This document shows, in pieces, positions 46,246-58,867 of a stretch of 64,000 nucleotides of DNA. The notes beneath the pieces are model-generated. The model had not been told where the DNA came from and did no database searches. It saw nothing but the letters and a program-made list of their open reading frames with translations. The position numbers were made by a program, and so were the translations under genes. The DNA comes from Rhea pennata (lineage: Eukaryota > Chordata > Aves > Rheiformes > Rheidae). The stretch lies in NCBI RefSeq assembly GCF_028389875.1, contig NC_084672.1, positions 620,001 to 684,000 of the forward strand, given 5' to 3'. Numbering within the stretch: position 1 is the first letter of the stretch; every line of letters starts with the position of its first letter.

Positions 46246-48999
46246 CCCTGACGTGCAGTGACTCCTGGCAGGTGAGCAGAGGCGCTCAGCAGCAGCAGAG
46301 ACGATCTGAGTTTGCGTTGCACAGAATTGCCTGTCGGAAGGGAAGTGATCTGTATTTAACAACAAAGGCAGCATAATAACCTGCAATTACCTCTAAGTGG
46401 TGCCTGTGGGGGTGGCTCTCGGCTGGCAGGGCTAAGGGGGAGGTGAGCGTTACTCTGCCGAGCTGCGCCGGGAGGCAGCAACGTGGCGATGCCTGGCAGG
46501 GGCCGGTGGGCTCAGGCGCCAGCACCGCCAGGGCAGGGCCGCGGGCGCTGCCCGGGTTTGCAGGGCTGGGCCAGGCTCGCAGCACCCTAGCGAGGCTGGG
46601 GGCAGGGGGCAGCGAGGCTCTTGGCACGACAGAGATCCCTGGCCGCTGGGGCCCTGCGGGGCAGGAGCTGCTGTGCAGCGGGTGGCGGACGAGGAACAGG
46701 ACCGGCTGCGCTTTGCAAGAACCAAATGGTTGCAACAGAAGTATGAGTCTGGCAGCTGGGGGGGGGGTTGCATCCTGACACCCACCCTCGGGCTTGGCTG
46801 GGACCCAGGCGCAGGATCCCACCCTTGACTGCTGGCTTGGCTCCCCTTGGTTCGAGAGCTCCCCTAGAGCAGGATTCGGCCCACAGGGTCTCTCTGCCGA
46901 CGTGTGCCCTGTTCAGCGGGGCTGGGGGCTCTCCTCCTGTTTGCAGTGTGCACTGTGGTTCCCCAAAACGAACGCAGTGGGGTCTCCTCTGGGAAGCACT
47001 TGCTGGGGGGGGCACAAGCCCTGCTTGCACCCAGCTCCCTTGCCCGATCCTCTAAGGCAAGGCGACTGAGTGCGGGCAAAGGCGCTGAGTTTCTGCGATG
47101 CAAGCGTGCCGCTGCCGCTCTAACGCGCACTCTCCCCCGGGGCGGCAGGACTCTGTGGCTCCGGCGGGGAGGGCGAGCGGCAACGTTGAGTGTCTTCCCT
47201 CTAGCGGCACGCTGCCGGATGACAGCGCCCGGGGCCGCAGAGCGTGGGGCCGCCGATGCAGCCCCCGGGGATTTCGCTCTCCTGCTCCTTGCGTGCGGGC
47301 CCTGAGCTGAGCACCATCTCCGCTGGCTTCCTGGGGCCGCGGTCTGCACGGCGGGTGCAGGACAGCGGCTGCAGGCTCCTCCTCGGGGAGCACGGCGGGT
47401 TTCTGATGCCCGGGGCAGCCACCAGGGCTTTCGGAGGTGAGGAGGAGACTAATACGTGCTCCAGGTCTCCCCCTGTCCCAGCACAGCTGCTGGGCAAATG
47501 CTGCAACGTCGCTCTGACAAGAGAGCGGTTCGTGCAGGCTGGTTTTGCTTTGCAGAGTTGGTATTTGTAAGGGGGGGGTGAGGTGCAGGCATCAGCACAC
47601 TTCTAACGCGGGCTGGGGCGCAGCAGCGAGCGGGGGGACGCTGCTGCGTGGGTCAGCAGCACCCTGCAGGGCGCTAGCTGCTTTGCAAGGGCTTGTGCTG
47701 TGGGACCAGCTGTGCCGCAGGGCCGGCATGCGGGGTGCGGTGGATGCACCTCGCCTGGCAGGCACAAGTGCGACGGGCTGCGACGTGGCCCTGCAGCGGG
47801 AGCCCGGCTGCTCGCGCAGCCTGCGGTGGCAAGGCGAGGGGCTGCGGGTGGCATCCCGCGGCCGGAATTCAGCATGCGGGCAGGCGCAGGCAGCACCGCC
47901 ACCCCTGTCTGCACCCTCCCTGCCGCAGCACGGGGTCGGGAGCAGCGAGGGTGGGCGACGGCCAGGCCGGGGCATGCAGCAGGGTCGCCCCATTGCAGCA
48001 GGGCTGCTCGGGTCCCGCCTGCTCTGCTCCCCCCTCCATGCGGCTGCGCCTCAGGCCCCGAGCAGCCACATCTCGCTGCGGGAGCTGGGGCTTGGCGTGG
48101 CCTCCGCGCACCCGGGACCCCGTCCTGCGGCAGGGCCCCGGGCACCAGGCAAGGGGACGGGACCGCGTCCGCACGCCGTCCCTGGGCGGGCTTGTGCAGC
48201 GCCTGGTGCGGGGTCCCGGCTGCAGGGCATCGCGGCGGGCGCCAGCCGTGGCCGGTGGCGGCAGCAGATGCATTTCCACGGCTGCCTTCGGGGCTGCCGT
48301 GGTCTTAATATCTCTGCTGAGTGAAATTTCCTGATTCTGCTTTCATGTCCTTTGGGACACTTATGAAATATCCGGATTCTATTTTTTTCTGAAGAAGTGG
48401 AATTTCCTATTTATGGGTTTAATATACAGGCTACGTGTTCTGTAAGAGAAGAGGCTGCGCCTCCGCAGCGCTCGCTCGGCTCAGCCGTGCTTTCCGCTTG
48501 ACAGGAGGCTGGCAGCCCGCGCGGCACCGCCCGGGCTCGGCATCCTTTAGCTGATGCTGGGATTGCGGCCGGCGCGGGGAATTCGGCTGTCTCAGTAGTT
48601 TTCCAGCTAGCAGTAAGCCTTCTTTTCATGCCTAACAGCACAGCCTGTGAGGAATGAGATCTGAATGCACGCCGACAATCCCCGGGCAGGATCCCTGTTT
48701 AGACAGGGATCAGATGAGGTCCTGTCCCACCGCTGAACTCCTCGTGCAGAACTTGGCCGTGAGAAAGAGCAGCCGCCCGTGCCGCCGGCTGCAGGTGCGC
48801 CCGTGCCGCCTGCGCCTGCTGCCGCTCCCACCGCCGGCACCTGGAGCCAAACCTCGGTGCCGACGGACCTCAAAGGGTCCTGGCCCGGGACCCCGGGGCT
48901 GTCCCACTGATGTCCCCGGTGCTGCCGCTCAGTGCAGCGCTCCCGATTCCAGGGGCTCACAGCGACCAGCCAGCAGCATCACCCGGCTGTGCCGGGCAG
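46246..48999. other. Gene-free stretch
   Basis: Mostly GC-rich, with a G9 run at 46760-46768. An AT-rich patch at 48300-48425 (ATTTCCTGATTCTGCTTTC, TATGAAATATCCGGATTC) is a possible element. No exon seen. Confidence 0.4.
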
Positions 49000-49665
49000 T
49001 GTGCCGCGGGGGCCCGGAGCCGGCGGGGCGAGTGGGGCACCCGGCAGCGTGCCGCGGGGGCCCGGAGCTGCAGGTGCCGTGGAGCTGTGGGGCGAGCCGC
49101 GGTGCCCAGCAGCGTGCCGCAGAGGCCGTGGGGTGAGTGTGGTGCCCGACAGGATGCTGCAGGTCCTGTAGAGTGGCAGGGTGAGCGCAGTGCCCGGCAG
49201 CATGCCACAGGCCCTGCAGAGCCCCGCGAGGTGATTGCAGCACCCGGCAGCGTGCCGCAGAGGCCATGGGGCAAGTGCAGTGCCCGGCAACGTGCCGCAG
49301 GTCCCGCTGAGCCCCGTGGGGTGAGCACAGCACCTGGCAGCATGCCGCAGAGGCCATGGGGCAAGTGCAGTGCCCGGCAACGTGCCACAGGTCCCGCGGA
49401 GCCCCGTGGGGTGAGCACAGCACCTGGCAGCATGCCGCAGAGGCCATGGGGCAAGTGCAGTGCCCGGCAACGTGCCGCAGGTCCTGCGGAGCCCCGTGGG
49501 GCAAGTGTGGCGCCCAGCAGCGTGCCACAGAGGCCGTGGGGCAAGTGCAGTGCCCAGCTGTGTGCTGCAGGTCCCGCGGAGCCCCGTGGGGCGAGTGTGG
49601 TGCCCGGCAGCGTGCCACAGAGGCCGCGGGGTGAATGCGGTGCCCGGCAGCGTGCCGCAGGGGCT
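49000..49665. repeat. 90-bp minisatellite with 40/50-bp half units
   Basis: The higher-order unit joins GCCGCAGAGGCCATGGGGCA (40-bp half) and GCCACAGGTCCCGCGGAGCC (50-bp half). It is regular from about 49250 to 49660 (about 4.5 copies) and diverged upstream to about 49000. The period is a multiple of three, so long Ala/Gly/Cys/His open frames appear on both strands; they are not genes. Confidence 0.9.
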
Positions 49666-50774
49666 GCCGACCGTGGCTGCTGCAGGGACTCCCGGAGGAA
49701 GCTGCTCCGTGCTCCCACGCGGGCTGCGGCAGGGCTGCGGCAGCACTAAGGGGCAAGCCCCGAAGCTCGACCTTGAATGCGCGGGACGCGGTGCCTCCCG
49801 CAAGGCGCAGGGCTCCGCTCCGGCTCCGAGGCCGGCGGGGTCCTTTCCACGGCGACTGGGCTCCGCGCCCTGCACTCCTTGGCAGGGCACTGTGGGGAGG
49901 TGCTGGGACCTCGGGGGCCGGGGACGTCTGCCCTCTGCCTCCTCCATGCTCCCACTGCCCGGCATGCAAAGCCGCGTGGCACCGCGCCAGCCGAGGCGGT
50001 GATGTCCGAGCAGCGCCGGTGCCGGTGCGCGTCCCCGGGGCGCCGAGCACGGTGTCTGCCACCAACCGCGCCTGCTGCTTGCACCCGTTTTTGCAAAGCG
50101 CTTTAATGGAGCTGGAGGGGGCTGATAGAGCGGGGCGGGCGGGCGCTGGGCCCTGCGCCAGCCCCAGCCCGCGGGCACGGGGCAGGGCTTGGAGCCACTC
50201 CTCGGAGCGGGGCGCGCTAGGCAGCGGCCCCCGGCCCCGCGCCCATCCTTCCCCCCGGCCCCGTGCTCCTCGGCAGCACGGCGGGCGCCTGCGAGCTGCG
50301 GGAGGCGTCGCATCGCGCCCGCGCCGGCGCCTCCCGGGGCTGTGGGCTGCAAACCCGCGGGCTGCTGCCGGCGCAGACGCCGCTCGCGTTGCACCGCGAA
50401 GGGCTGCCCAGGCGCAGGGTCATGAACCGCCGGGGAGCAGGGAAGACGGTGGGTGCCGTAATTTATATCCCCCCAAAGGGCCTTTCTCATGCGTGAGCGG
50501 GAGTAACTGGAGGCCGAAGTTCACCAGCCCGGACGGAAACGCTGTGCGATCGCCTGCAAGCGCCTGCGTTCCCCGGCGTCCGGCGCCGCGTGTCCCGGGC
50601 CGATCCTCGGCTTCGGCTTCGCCGGCTCGCGGCGCTCCTCCCCGCGGCGGGCGGACGCCGGCAGCGGCGGGGCCGAGGCGCCGCGGTGCACGAGCGCCCG
50701 CTCCGGCGGCAGGCGCGAGCGGGAACCCGGCGGCGGGCACGCTGCATGCGCGCGTGCAGCTGGCGCTCCGGCCT
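49666..50774. other. Gene-free CpG-rich stretch downstream of MIR184
   Basis: Dense CpG, particularly 50140-50760. Nothing coding recognised. Confidence 0.4.
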
Positions 50775-51300
50775 CTAAATAAATATTTCCTGTCATCTAA
50801 CACTTCTTTCTTACTTTCCTAACTGACTAGCTAGTTTTATTCTCATGACTCACGGGGATTTCTGCCTTTTTGTTAACGTATTTTCTTTCACCAACTGCAG
50901 TTAGTGTCGCATTCCAACTGTTCACCTTCGAAACCATGTAAATCTCTGAAATAAATAACTTTTAATGTAAACAATTCCAAACACTCATCAGGCGCAAGAA
51001 TTTTACACTTAGTTTTATAATTGCTCTTGACACTGATCTCCAAGAATTTTAGTAGCAGAACTAACTTAATTGAAAGCAAATTGTAACTTTTAAAACAGCA
51101 TTTCAGGACTCCTTTTACAAACGGCATTTCAAGACCTTTTTTCTAAAAAATGCATATTCCTGCTGGAGATCTGTTGCAGATGCTGAAAGATAAGAAGCAT
51201 GGAATGATATAACCTGCCAGCACAGCGGAAAAATCTTCCTTTTAACCGTTGCGTTTGCTTTGCAGCAGTTTTACTGAAAGCCAACATGTGCAACGCAGGG
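50775..51300. promoter_or_regulatory. MIR184: AT-rich block directly downstream of MIR184
   Basis: Low-CpG AT-rich sequence just 3' of the MIR184 hairpin on its strand. It may be part of the primary transcript. Forward TTTATT-like words near 50835 could serve as polyadenylation signals. Role inferred from position. Confidence 0.3.
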
Positions 51301-51380
51301 CAGCGCGTCCGCGGCTGCTCCCGGCTCCGTTCCCCGGGCCACGCAGAGCCCGGACGGCGCCCGCGGCGGTCGTTCGTGTC

Positions 51381-51457
51381 ACTCACGTACCCTTATCAGT
51401 TCTCCGTCCAACAGTTGCAGTGACGAAGCTGGGCTGGAAAAGTGATAAGGGAACGAG
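51381..51457 (-). ncRNA. MIR184: MIR184 precursor hairpin (mature miR-184 at 51389-51410)
   Basis: Minus-strand bases 51410 to 51389 match the 22-nt mature miR-184-3p exactly as I know it (starts TGGACGGAGAACTG, ends ATAAGGGT; seed GGACGGA). Bases 51450 to 51428 form the other arm, CCTTATCACTTTTCCAGCCC followed by AGC, which equals miR-184-5p. The two arms pair through CCCTTATC/GATAAGGG, with a loop at 51427-51411 whose sequence differs a little from human. miR-184 is deeply conserved and abundant in lens, cornea and brain; in human it lies between RASGRF1 and ANKRD34C on the ANKRD34C strand, and strand and order agree here. No host gene is visible. Confidence 0.97.
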
Positions 51458-51570
51458 AATGGCTTCAGGAGACGTTTCCCCCCCACTATAATCTTAGAAT
51501 ATAAAACGTAGAAGGGAAGGGAAAAAAAAAAGCGAAAGTGGTAATGAGTAAAATAAAGTTTAAGACGTCA
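51458..51570 (-). promoter_or_regulatory. MIR184: Sequence immediately upstream of MIR184, AT-rich with a CRE-like site
   Basis: Just 5' of the hairpin on its strand: an AT-rich stretch (forward ACTATAATCTTAGAATATAA, then an A10 run) and a CRE-like site near 51567 (forward GACGTCAC). CpG-rich DNA begins right behind, at about 51575. A nearby start site for the primary transcript is plausible but not shown. Confidence 0.35.
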
Positions 51571-54500
51571 CCGGTCGCCTCGTCTCGCCAGCCCTCCTCT
51601 CTGGGACGCGGGCGAGCTGCGGGCCGCGCGCCGGGCGCTCGTCTCGGGCGGCGGGAGGAGCCCGAGCCTTGCCGCGTCCTCGGCCGTCCCGCGGCAAATG
51701 CCCCCGCGCCCCCTCGGCTCCTGCTCCCTCCCGGCCGGCGGACACTCCCCGTTCACAAATTTCATAACGCCGAGTCCCCTCCCTGCAGGGATGGGATTGG
51801 ACCTTCTCCGTCCCCCGCGCCTGCCCCGCCGAGCGCCTGCGCCGCGCGGCCGCCCCGCAGCCGAGCCCAGGTTGCAGAGGTGGCTCCGGAGCCCCCGGAG
51901 AACGCCTTTCCCCAACCCTGCAACCTGCTCTCGTGCCGAGCTCCGGAGCAGCAGCGTAGCTGGAGGCGAGGAATCCGGATCGCCACTCCCGAGCTCGGGC
52001 TTGTGCCAGCTTGACACCGGGCGCCGAGCTGTCAAGCTGATGTGCGCGGGGCTTAGCGAGCGCCTGGGGAGCGGTCCCGCGCGGCGCGCGTTACGCGGTG
52101 CTCGGGTCGAACCGTGTCACCGGCCAAGCGAGCTCCGGCGACTTCTCCGGAGCCCGTGGCGGGTCAGTGCCAAGGCGTGCCCTTCGCTGAGCGACCCTAG
52201 CTCCTCTCGGCCGCGGGAGGGCAGTGGCGATGCCGTCCTGCCAGGGAGGGGGCACCTCTGCGTGGCCACGGTCCGGCTCTGGGAGTCAGCAATGTTCAGC
52301 AGTGATGGAAAAACAGTGAACTCAGTCCCCCAGGCTGTAGAGGCCACAGTCCCTGAGCCGTTAGTACTGCGCTTGGGCTTGGTGACTCAACACGGGTATT
52401 TTGGGCTGAAATGAGGCGACTATAACATCTACTGCGTCTTTGCTGGCGCCGAAGGCCGTCACCACCGCCCTGCAGAGCTGGGCGCCCTCGCTGCGGGCGG
52501 GGGGCTGAGGGTGCGGGGACCGAGCGTGGCCCCTTGAGCCCGTACGACAGCCGCTTGGCCCAGGCGCAGCTGAGGTCAGCACATCTCCCCGTATGCTCTT
52601 TTGGCCAAGCAGCTACCGGGGACTTCTGCGTCCTGCGTGCCGCTAGATGAGCGCGTTTACTGGGACCGAACCCGGGGGAACTGCAAGCTCGCGGCAGGGG
52701 CGAGAGAGCAACGCCTTGTGCTCCAGGTACCCCGGCCCAGCCGCCGCTTTGCGCTGAGGAGAGCACTCCCTGTCTTTACTATTTTCACTGAAGAGCTGGG
52801 TAGTTCTCAGTATTTCTCATTTATCTCATCTGATCGTGACTGTTTCATCTGCAAACAGTATCAGCCCCAAACACGTGTTGCTTGGGGCTGGGGAAGAGCT
52901 GTGCCGGTTTGGGAGATTTGAAGCTGTGGTTCTTTTGTGCTGTGTGCGGTTGTTTCCGGGGCCTCAGAGCCGTAAGCCGGGAAAGGAGACGGGGTAGCTC
53001 GGGATGAGTGCAGAGGACTGACCTGACCGACAGACAGATGAGATGTTTTGCAGCACTGGCCGCAGCACTTTGCAGCTGCCACCTCCTCCCGCAGTGGCAT
53101 GGAACGGTTTTGCAGCACCCGGGCTTTGATGTGCTGTCGAGCGTCTCCCCCTTCACTGCGAAATGCCGTGACCTCCTGCCACGCTGCGTGCCAGCGTTTT
53201 CCACCTGCTCCCTCCCTCTTGAGAGCGCAAGCTGTCGGCCCGTGTGAGCAAAGGAGGTTGCACCAACTGCAGCAGAGGACCAGCTGTGCCCAGATCAGCT
53301 GGCCCATGGGGACACCAGGCCTGGACATGGCCCAGGGCACTTGGAAAAGGAAAGATTGCATAAAAGTGTCAGCATTGCATCTGTTGTAGCTGATTCATCC
53401 TCAGGGAAGGCTCAGCTGATTCCGCTAAGGGCTCTTGCTCGGGAGCCCCTGGGGACAGTCCCCTGTCCCAGGACTGCCCAAACCCTTGGGCAGAGGAGCA
53501 CCGGCTCTGTATTTTAGATAGAGCTTTGGTGGCCTCTGCAAATGAGAGCTCCTACCCGGAGGACCTATTCTGGCCATGTAGGAACCATGCCCAGCATGTA
53601 TAACCACAGGAATACCTTTGGTTTCTAGAAGGTATGAGAAGTTGGGTCCTGTGATGGACCTGTCGCTGTGCTGTTACTTCCGCCCAGAAAACCTGCCCTG
53701 TCCTCGTCACCGCCATCAGGGTCTCCAGCCAGAAAGGACCCCAAAGGCTCAGCCAGATCTTAATCCCCACTCAAAAACTCTAAGGCAAGTCTTGGTTCAA
53801 GCACAGCTCAGTGGAAAGGGAATGGGTTCCCCCGGTTTACCCATCCGTCAGTCGGTGGTCCACATTTCTGACGAGCCCGGGCGGCTCTCCTCGCCATTAC
53901 TTGCAAGCCTGAAAAAGCCCCTGTGCCTGCAGGAGCCCAGAGCACTTGCTGCAGAGAGCTGCTGCTCCGAGTGAAGATCGTCCCGTGCTGGTGCGTTACG
54001 TAAATCACGCAGCCTAGCTTCTTCCAAGCAGATGGTTTGTGTAACTCTCCAGCACAGAGCAGAGCCTGAATTTCAGCTGCCCCCATCACAGCTGCCCCTC
54101 ACACACGCTGGACGAGCAGGCTGCGACCGCGGGGCTCCGGAGCCTGCTCCCGCAGCGGCGCGCTGCCCTGCCCGCGGGAGGCCGCGCGCCAGGGTGCCTC
54201 CGGGTTGCTCGCCTGTCCCTGACACCTTCCATTCGGTCTGCCCCAAAAGCGCAGTGTGAGGTTAGCAGCAGCCACCTCTTCTCTAACATAGCAGACTTTG
54301 TTTGCACGGTTTTCAGGTAAGCTGAATTGTAAAGCAGAGACAAGGAAATCTTGCATGTAAGGGAGGAGTCAATAAACCAGTCGTGAGCAGTGATGCACCA
54401 TGTCCTGCTGCTGCTGCTGCGGCGCGCCGGCAGCCGTCCCCCCGCGCCGCCGGCTCTGACCTCTCCCCACCCTCGCCTGCCCCTGCCTCTACCCTCTCGC

Positions 54501-56820
54501 AGGGCTTGCATAAGCTCCGAGCGAGCACGACCTCTCAGATGGGTGAGATCAGCCTTTTCTTCAAGAGCGAACAAACTTTTCCCTAGCTCCTCTGCTCCGA
54601 AGACGGCGCTTTATCGAGCCGTTGCAGTGTGACCGCACAAGCCACGTTCGTCCGCGACAGCTGACTCAGGGCAGCTGCACCTTTGACTCACCTTTTCCTC
54701 CGCACAGGTTTATTTGCTGCCGCAGCTGTCCGTCCCAGCAGCTGCATGGGCACCCTGCAGGCTGCCTGCCTCCCGCGAGCCGGCCCGCCGCAGCCCACAC
54801 CCCACCTTGCTGCCCCGTCCGCTATCTCTGCGTTTTGGTGGGTGTCCCGGCTCCAGCGAGCCCCCCGAGCAGCTGCACTTGCCGTCAGAGTAGCAGTACC
54901 TGCTGCAAGCCGGCCTCGGCGAGGGAGCGCCCCGCGCAGCGTCCTCCTGCCTCCCCCGGCTCCCCGCGCCGGGGGCTCCGCGCTCCCGCTTTAGCTCGCT
55001 CAGGAATGTTATCTGCTCAAACGCCCCATGTTTCACTAAGCCCTTTTCAATCCAAGCTTGCCCCAGGCTCCTGGTGTCCATTACAGCGAGCGCACAGCTC
55101 GGTAAGCAGAGCACATCCCGCTGACTCAGTAGCCTGCGATGGGTTTATAACCTCCCTGCTCATTTGAAATGCGAGGCTGGAATATTTCCACTTGCTGGAA
55201 ATAATAAATGTCGGCCAGATGCAGGTAACGCGAGGCCACGGCCGGCTGTGCTGAATCGCGCCGCCGTCTCCCCTCCCGACCCGGAGCCTGGCGGGCACGC
55301 TTGCTCCGGCTCGTGTGCAAGGGCCGCGTTTAGCATCCGGCTTCACTGTAAAGTACAAATGCTTCATTTGAAACATCTGTAATGAACGGAGAGGGAGGGG
55401 GGACAGCTGTTCTTGCGAACTGCAATGAGGCTGGCTTCCCCGCGCGCGGCGGTGCCCGCTGCAAACGCGGAGGGAAGCAGCACCCTCTTTGCATGTACCC
55501 GAGCAGCGCTGCTTGTGCACACGTGTGAACAGCAGCTGCGTCCCGCCTGCTGCCTCGCTCTGGAAGGGCCGTCGCTCTCGGGAAGAGCGAGGAGAGCAGC
55601 ACTCGAGGACAGCTGCTTCGGCAAGGCAGGACTCGCTGGGCCCCACTGCACTGGACCGGGTTAACTGGGATCAGCCAGATGCCTGCAGCTGTCCGAGGCG
55701 TCTGTGTCCGCAAACATCAGCTTCGAGAGGGATAACCCTGGTCTCCAGGGTGCCATCAAGCCCAGGGATAGTGCCAAAAGGCTGGCTAGAGTGGGCAGGT
55801 AAAGTGGCCTTGGGACCGTTTCTGGACCATTTTCGGAGACCCCTGTGACGGCAGCTCCGGGCGGCGCTGCACAGGCAGGGACGGAGCCCGGCTCGGCACC
55901 GCCAGCGCGGGGCTCGTGCAAGGCTCCTGCGCACACGCACGTGCGGGCAGTGTGCGTCGCTGCCCCGCGGCGCTGGCGCCTGGCCGGGAGTTCGCACTCC
56001 GCCTTGCACACGCTCGGCTGCCGGAGGCAGCAGCATTTCCCGCCTGGCCCACGCTGACCCTCCGCCACGTCCCGCATGCACGATGCCTCCTGCCTGGGGA
56101 TCCCCCACGGACCATCTACCACTTACACGAGGCGCAAAGCAACCTGCAGGTTTGTTCCCCCCAGCTGTGGAAGGTCCAAGCTCTGTTTTGCCACGGCCTC
56201 CCGGGGCTGCTTCACCGTTACCCCTAAGTTCAAGCCCTGTTCAGGAACAGGTCAAGCTCTGCGGCGTCGCTGACTGCTGGGCGCCGGCGTCTCGATCTGG
56301 TCACGTCGCTGATGGCATTGCCACGTTCCCCTCCGCACCCTGGCGCTGGCGCGTCTTGGTTCGGTGCCATGGGGAGAGCGGTGGGAAAGCAATGCGAGGC
56401 TCAGACAGACAAAGCCTGCCGGCCTGGCCGCTGCCGGCCGGAGACAAGCCTTTTATATTTGTGAGCGGCCACTGGACAAGCACAAAAAGAAAGAACAACC
56501 GTGGGTCTCGTGTTGTTTTTGATGATTATGTAGTTGAGTAGCTCCCAGGGATGTGAACATTTGTTTCAGAGTAAGCAAGGCTCTCTCCCCAGATCAGCTG
56601 CTTTGTGGAAGCTGCTCATTCATAATACCGATGAGGCTGCAAGGGGGGGACAGTGCCCCAAATGTGGCTGCAGGGGCAGAAATTGGGACCCCATCCTGAG
56701 GGGGTGGCTCCACGGGAGCCTCTGTCCTTCAGCTAAATGCCTGCGTCCAGCACCCAGTTTCCAGTCTCAGCACGGTCGTGGCTGGGACCACGCTGCTGGT
56801 TCGAAGGGCAACGAGGGTCC
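51571..56820. other. Gene-free stretch upstream of MIR184
   Basis: CpG island at about 51575-52130, a candidate MIR184 promoter. Smaller CpG-rich patches lie at 54100-54190, 54400-54460 and 54780-54990. AT-rich islands occur at 52790-52870 and 55110-55230 (GAAATGCGAGGCTGGAATAT, GAAATAATAAATGTCGG). No protein-coding exon was recognised. Confidence 0.4.
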
Positions 56821-56945
56821 ACATTGACTGTGCAGAGCCCCTGACCGTGCAAAGCCCCCGGCTGTGCAAAGCTCCTGACCGTGCAAAGCCCCCAGCTGTG
56901 CAAAGCCCCGGCTGTGCAAAGCCCCCCAGGCTTTGTGCAAGCGCA
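56821..56945. repeat. 17/18-bp repeat, about six copies
   Basis: GTGCAAAGCCCCCGGCT alternates with GTGCAAAGCTCCTGACC; the two form a 35-bp higher unit. Confidence 0.88.
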
Positions 56946-57829
56946 TGGTGCTCTTTCCAAGGCAGGGAGTGCTACGTCTCGTTGCATGGCATTTTGGGGC
57001 AAACTACATGGAGGATGGGGACGATAATAGCTCTCTGGTCCGTGCTTTCTGCACAGGAGACCCGAAGCTCCCGGGGTCTGGGCTGCAGTGGGGGATGGGA
57101 CCAGGGTCCCCGCTGTGTCCCTGGGGAGCCTGGGTCCCAGGCAGGACAGCCGGGAGGGAGGCAGGCCCCAGCCCAGAGCACCGCGTTGCTGAGACGTGGC
57201 CGTGAGCGTGGACAACCTCGTGCTGACGCACTGGCTACTGCAGTGGCCTGGGGCCAAGCAAAGGGCCCCCCTGCCCGCCGAGCCGGGATGCTCTGCAGCT
57301 CTGCAGGGGTTTCTAGTGGGGTTTCTGCTGCGCTCGGCACTGGAGGCATCTGCAGGGGAGGAGAGCTCGGGCCAGCTTGCAGGGACGGCAAGGAGTGGGG
57401 TGCTGTGGGGCTGCTGGGCTAGTGCAGGGCTCCTGGACAGGGACGGGGTGCTCCCTCCACCACTGCTCTGCTGTGCTACTGGCCTCTTCCCCACGTGCCT
57501 CCGTGTTTGCAGTGGCTTTGGAGAAGGAGAAAACTCAGCTTTCTCCTGCTCCCCTCTGGAGAGAGGAGAGAAAATCCCCCTGGGACTGGGAGGAAATTGC
57601 AAATATCTCTTAATACATCCACTCCTCGGCGGCAGCTCTTCCTCGCAGACAGCGGGATCCAGGCTACCTGGGGCTGAAGAGGCCCCTGCAGTGCAGCCTG
57701 CACTGGGGCGGCTGGCAGCTGCCTGCGGTGCCTCGGGCTGACGTGCCAGCACGCTGGCCTGCAGCGGACTCAGCTTCCTGGGGCTCCAGTTTACAGCAGT
57801 CACCAGACTGGTTTTCATTGGGCAGGCGA
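56946..57829. other. Gene-free stretch between two minisatellites
   Basis: Unique sequence. No exon or element recognised. Confidence 0.4.
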
Positions 57830-58215
57830 CGCGGCTGCACAAGGGGCTGCGTGCGGGGCAGGCGGGCGCTGCACCTGCACGTGGGGCTGTGCATGGGGTC
57901 GGTGGGCGCACTGGCTGCACGTGGGGCTGCGCGCAGGGCGGGCAGGCGCTGCACCTGCACGTGGAACTGTGTATGGGGCGGATGGGCGCACTGGCAGCAC
58001 GTGGGGCTGCGCGCAGGGCAGGCGGGCACTGCAGCTGCACGTGGGGCTGTGCATGGGGTGGGCAGGCGCTGCAGCTGCACGTGGGGCTGTGCACGGGGCG
58101 GGTGGGCACTGCGGCTGCACAAGGGGCTGCGCGTGGGGTGGGTGGGTGCACTGGCTGCACGTGGGGCTGCACATGGGGTGGGTGGGCACCGTGGCTGCAC
58201 TGGGGCTGCCGGCGA
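57830..58215. repeat. 40-bp minisatellite, 9-10 copies
   Basis: GCACGTGGGGCTG-type starts recur exactly every 40 bp (57877, 57917, 57957, 57997, 58037, 58077, 58117, 58157). Alternating variants (GTGCATGGGG and GCGCGCAGGG) suggest an 80-bp higher-order period. Each unit carries CACGTG, an E-box. Confidence 0.95.
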
Positions 58216-58762
58216 GTGCCACGGCTGCACTGAGGGCTGTGCGCCAGCACTGCGCGTGCTGGGAATTCACTGGGAACATCCATGCAGTGTGCAGACACGG
58301 TGGCGCAGGCGCCCGCAGCCCCATCGCCGGCAGACCGTGGGGCTCCCGCGAGGCGCCCGGGGCGGTCTGACTGCGACGCTTCTCCCACGCGGCCGCTTGC
58401 CCCTGGCTCCCCTGGAGCGAAGGGCGCTGCCCGTCCCCTTTTCTCCTGCTTTTGGCAGAGGGAACAAACTTTGCAGCACTTCACATCTGCCTGTCTGCTC
58501 AGACGTGATTTACCTGCTCTGGCACCGCCTGCAGCCCGCGGAGCGCCCCGGCGGAGCAGCGGCCGGGCGCCTGCTCGGATCTTCTCCGGGGAACAGCGCT
58601 GCCGAAGCAGCTGTTTCGGTGCAACCTGTTTGCAGCAGCCCGGGGGCCTCCCGCCGGCCTCCCCCGCCGGGGACCGCCGTGCCCGGAGGGATGCGGGGCC
58701 GGGCCCCGCTCCGCCGGCGGCGCCGGTCTGTAGGTGGCAGCCTCGGCCCGCCCAGCTCCCGG

Positions 58763-58867
58763 CGGCGCGGCGCGGCGCGGCGCGGCGCGGCGCGGCGGAG
58801 CGAGCGGGCGCCGGGGCTCGTCCGCGGCGGAGCGGCGGCGCCGGGGCTCGTCCGCGGCGGAGAGGCG
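58763..58867. repeat. GCGGC pentanucleotide run and a 30-bp duplication in a CpG island
   Basis: About seven (CGGCG) units at 58765-58797, followed by two nearly identical 30-bp units that start GCGCCGGGGCTCGTCCGCGG at 58808 and 58838. They sit in a CpG island of about 58310-58920. Confidence 0.88.

Noticed and set aside
48929-50490. Open frames of 378-503 codons with CGTLPGTALAP-type repeats
   Set aside because: By-products of the 90-bp minisatellite, whose period is a multiple of three.
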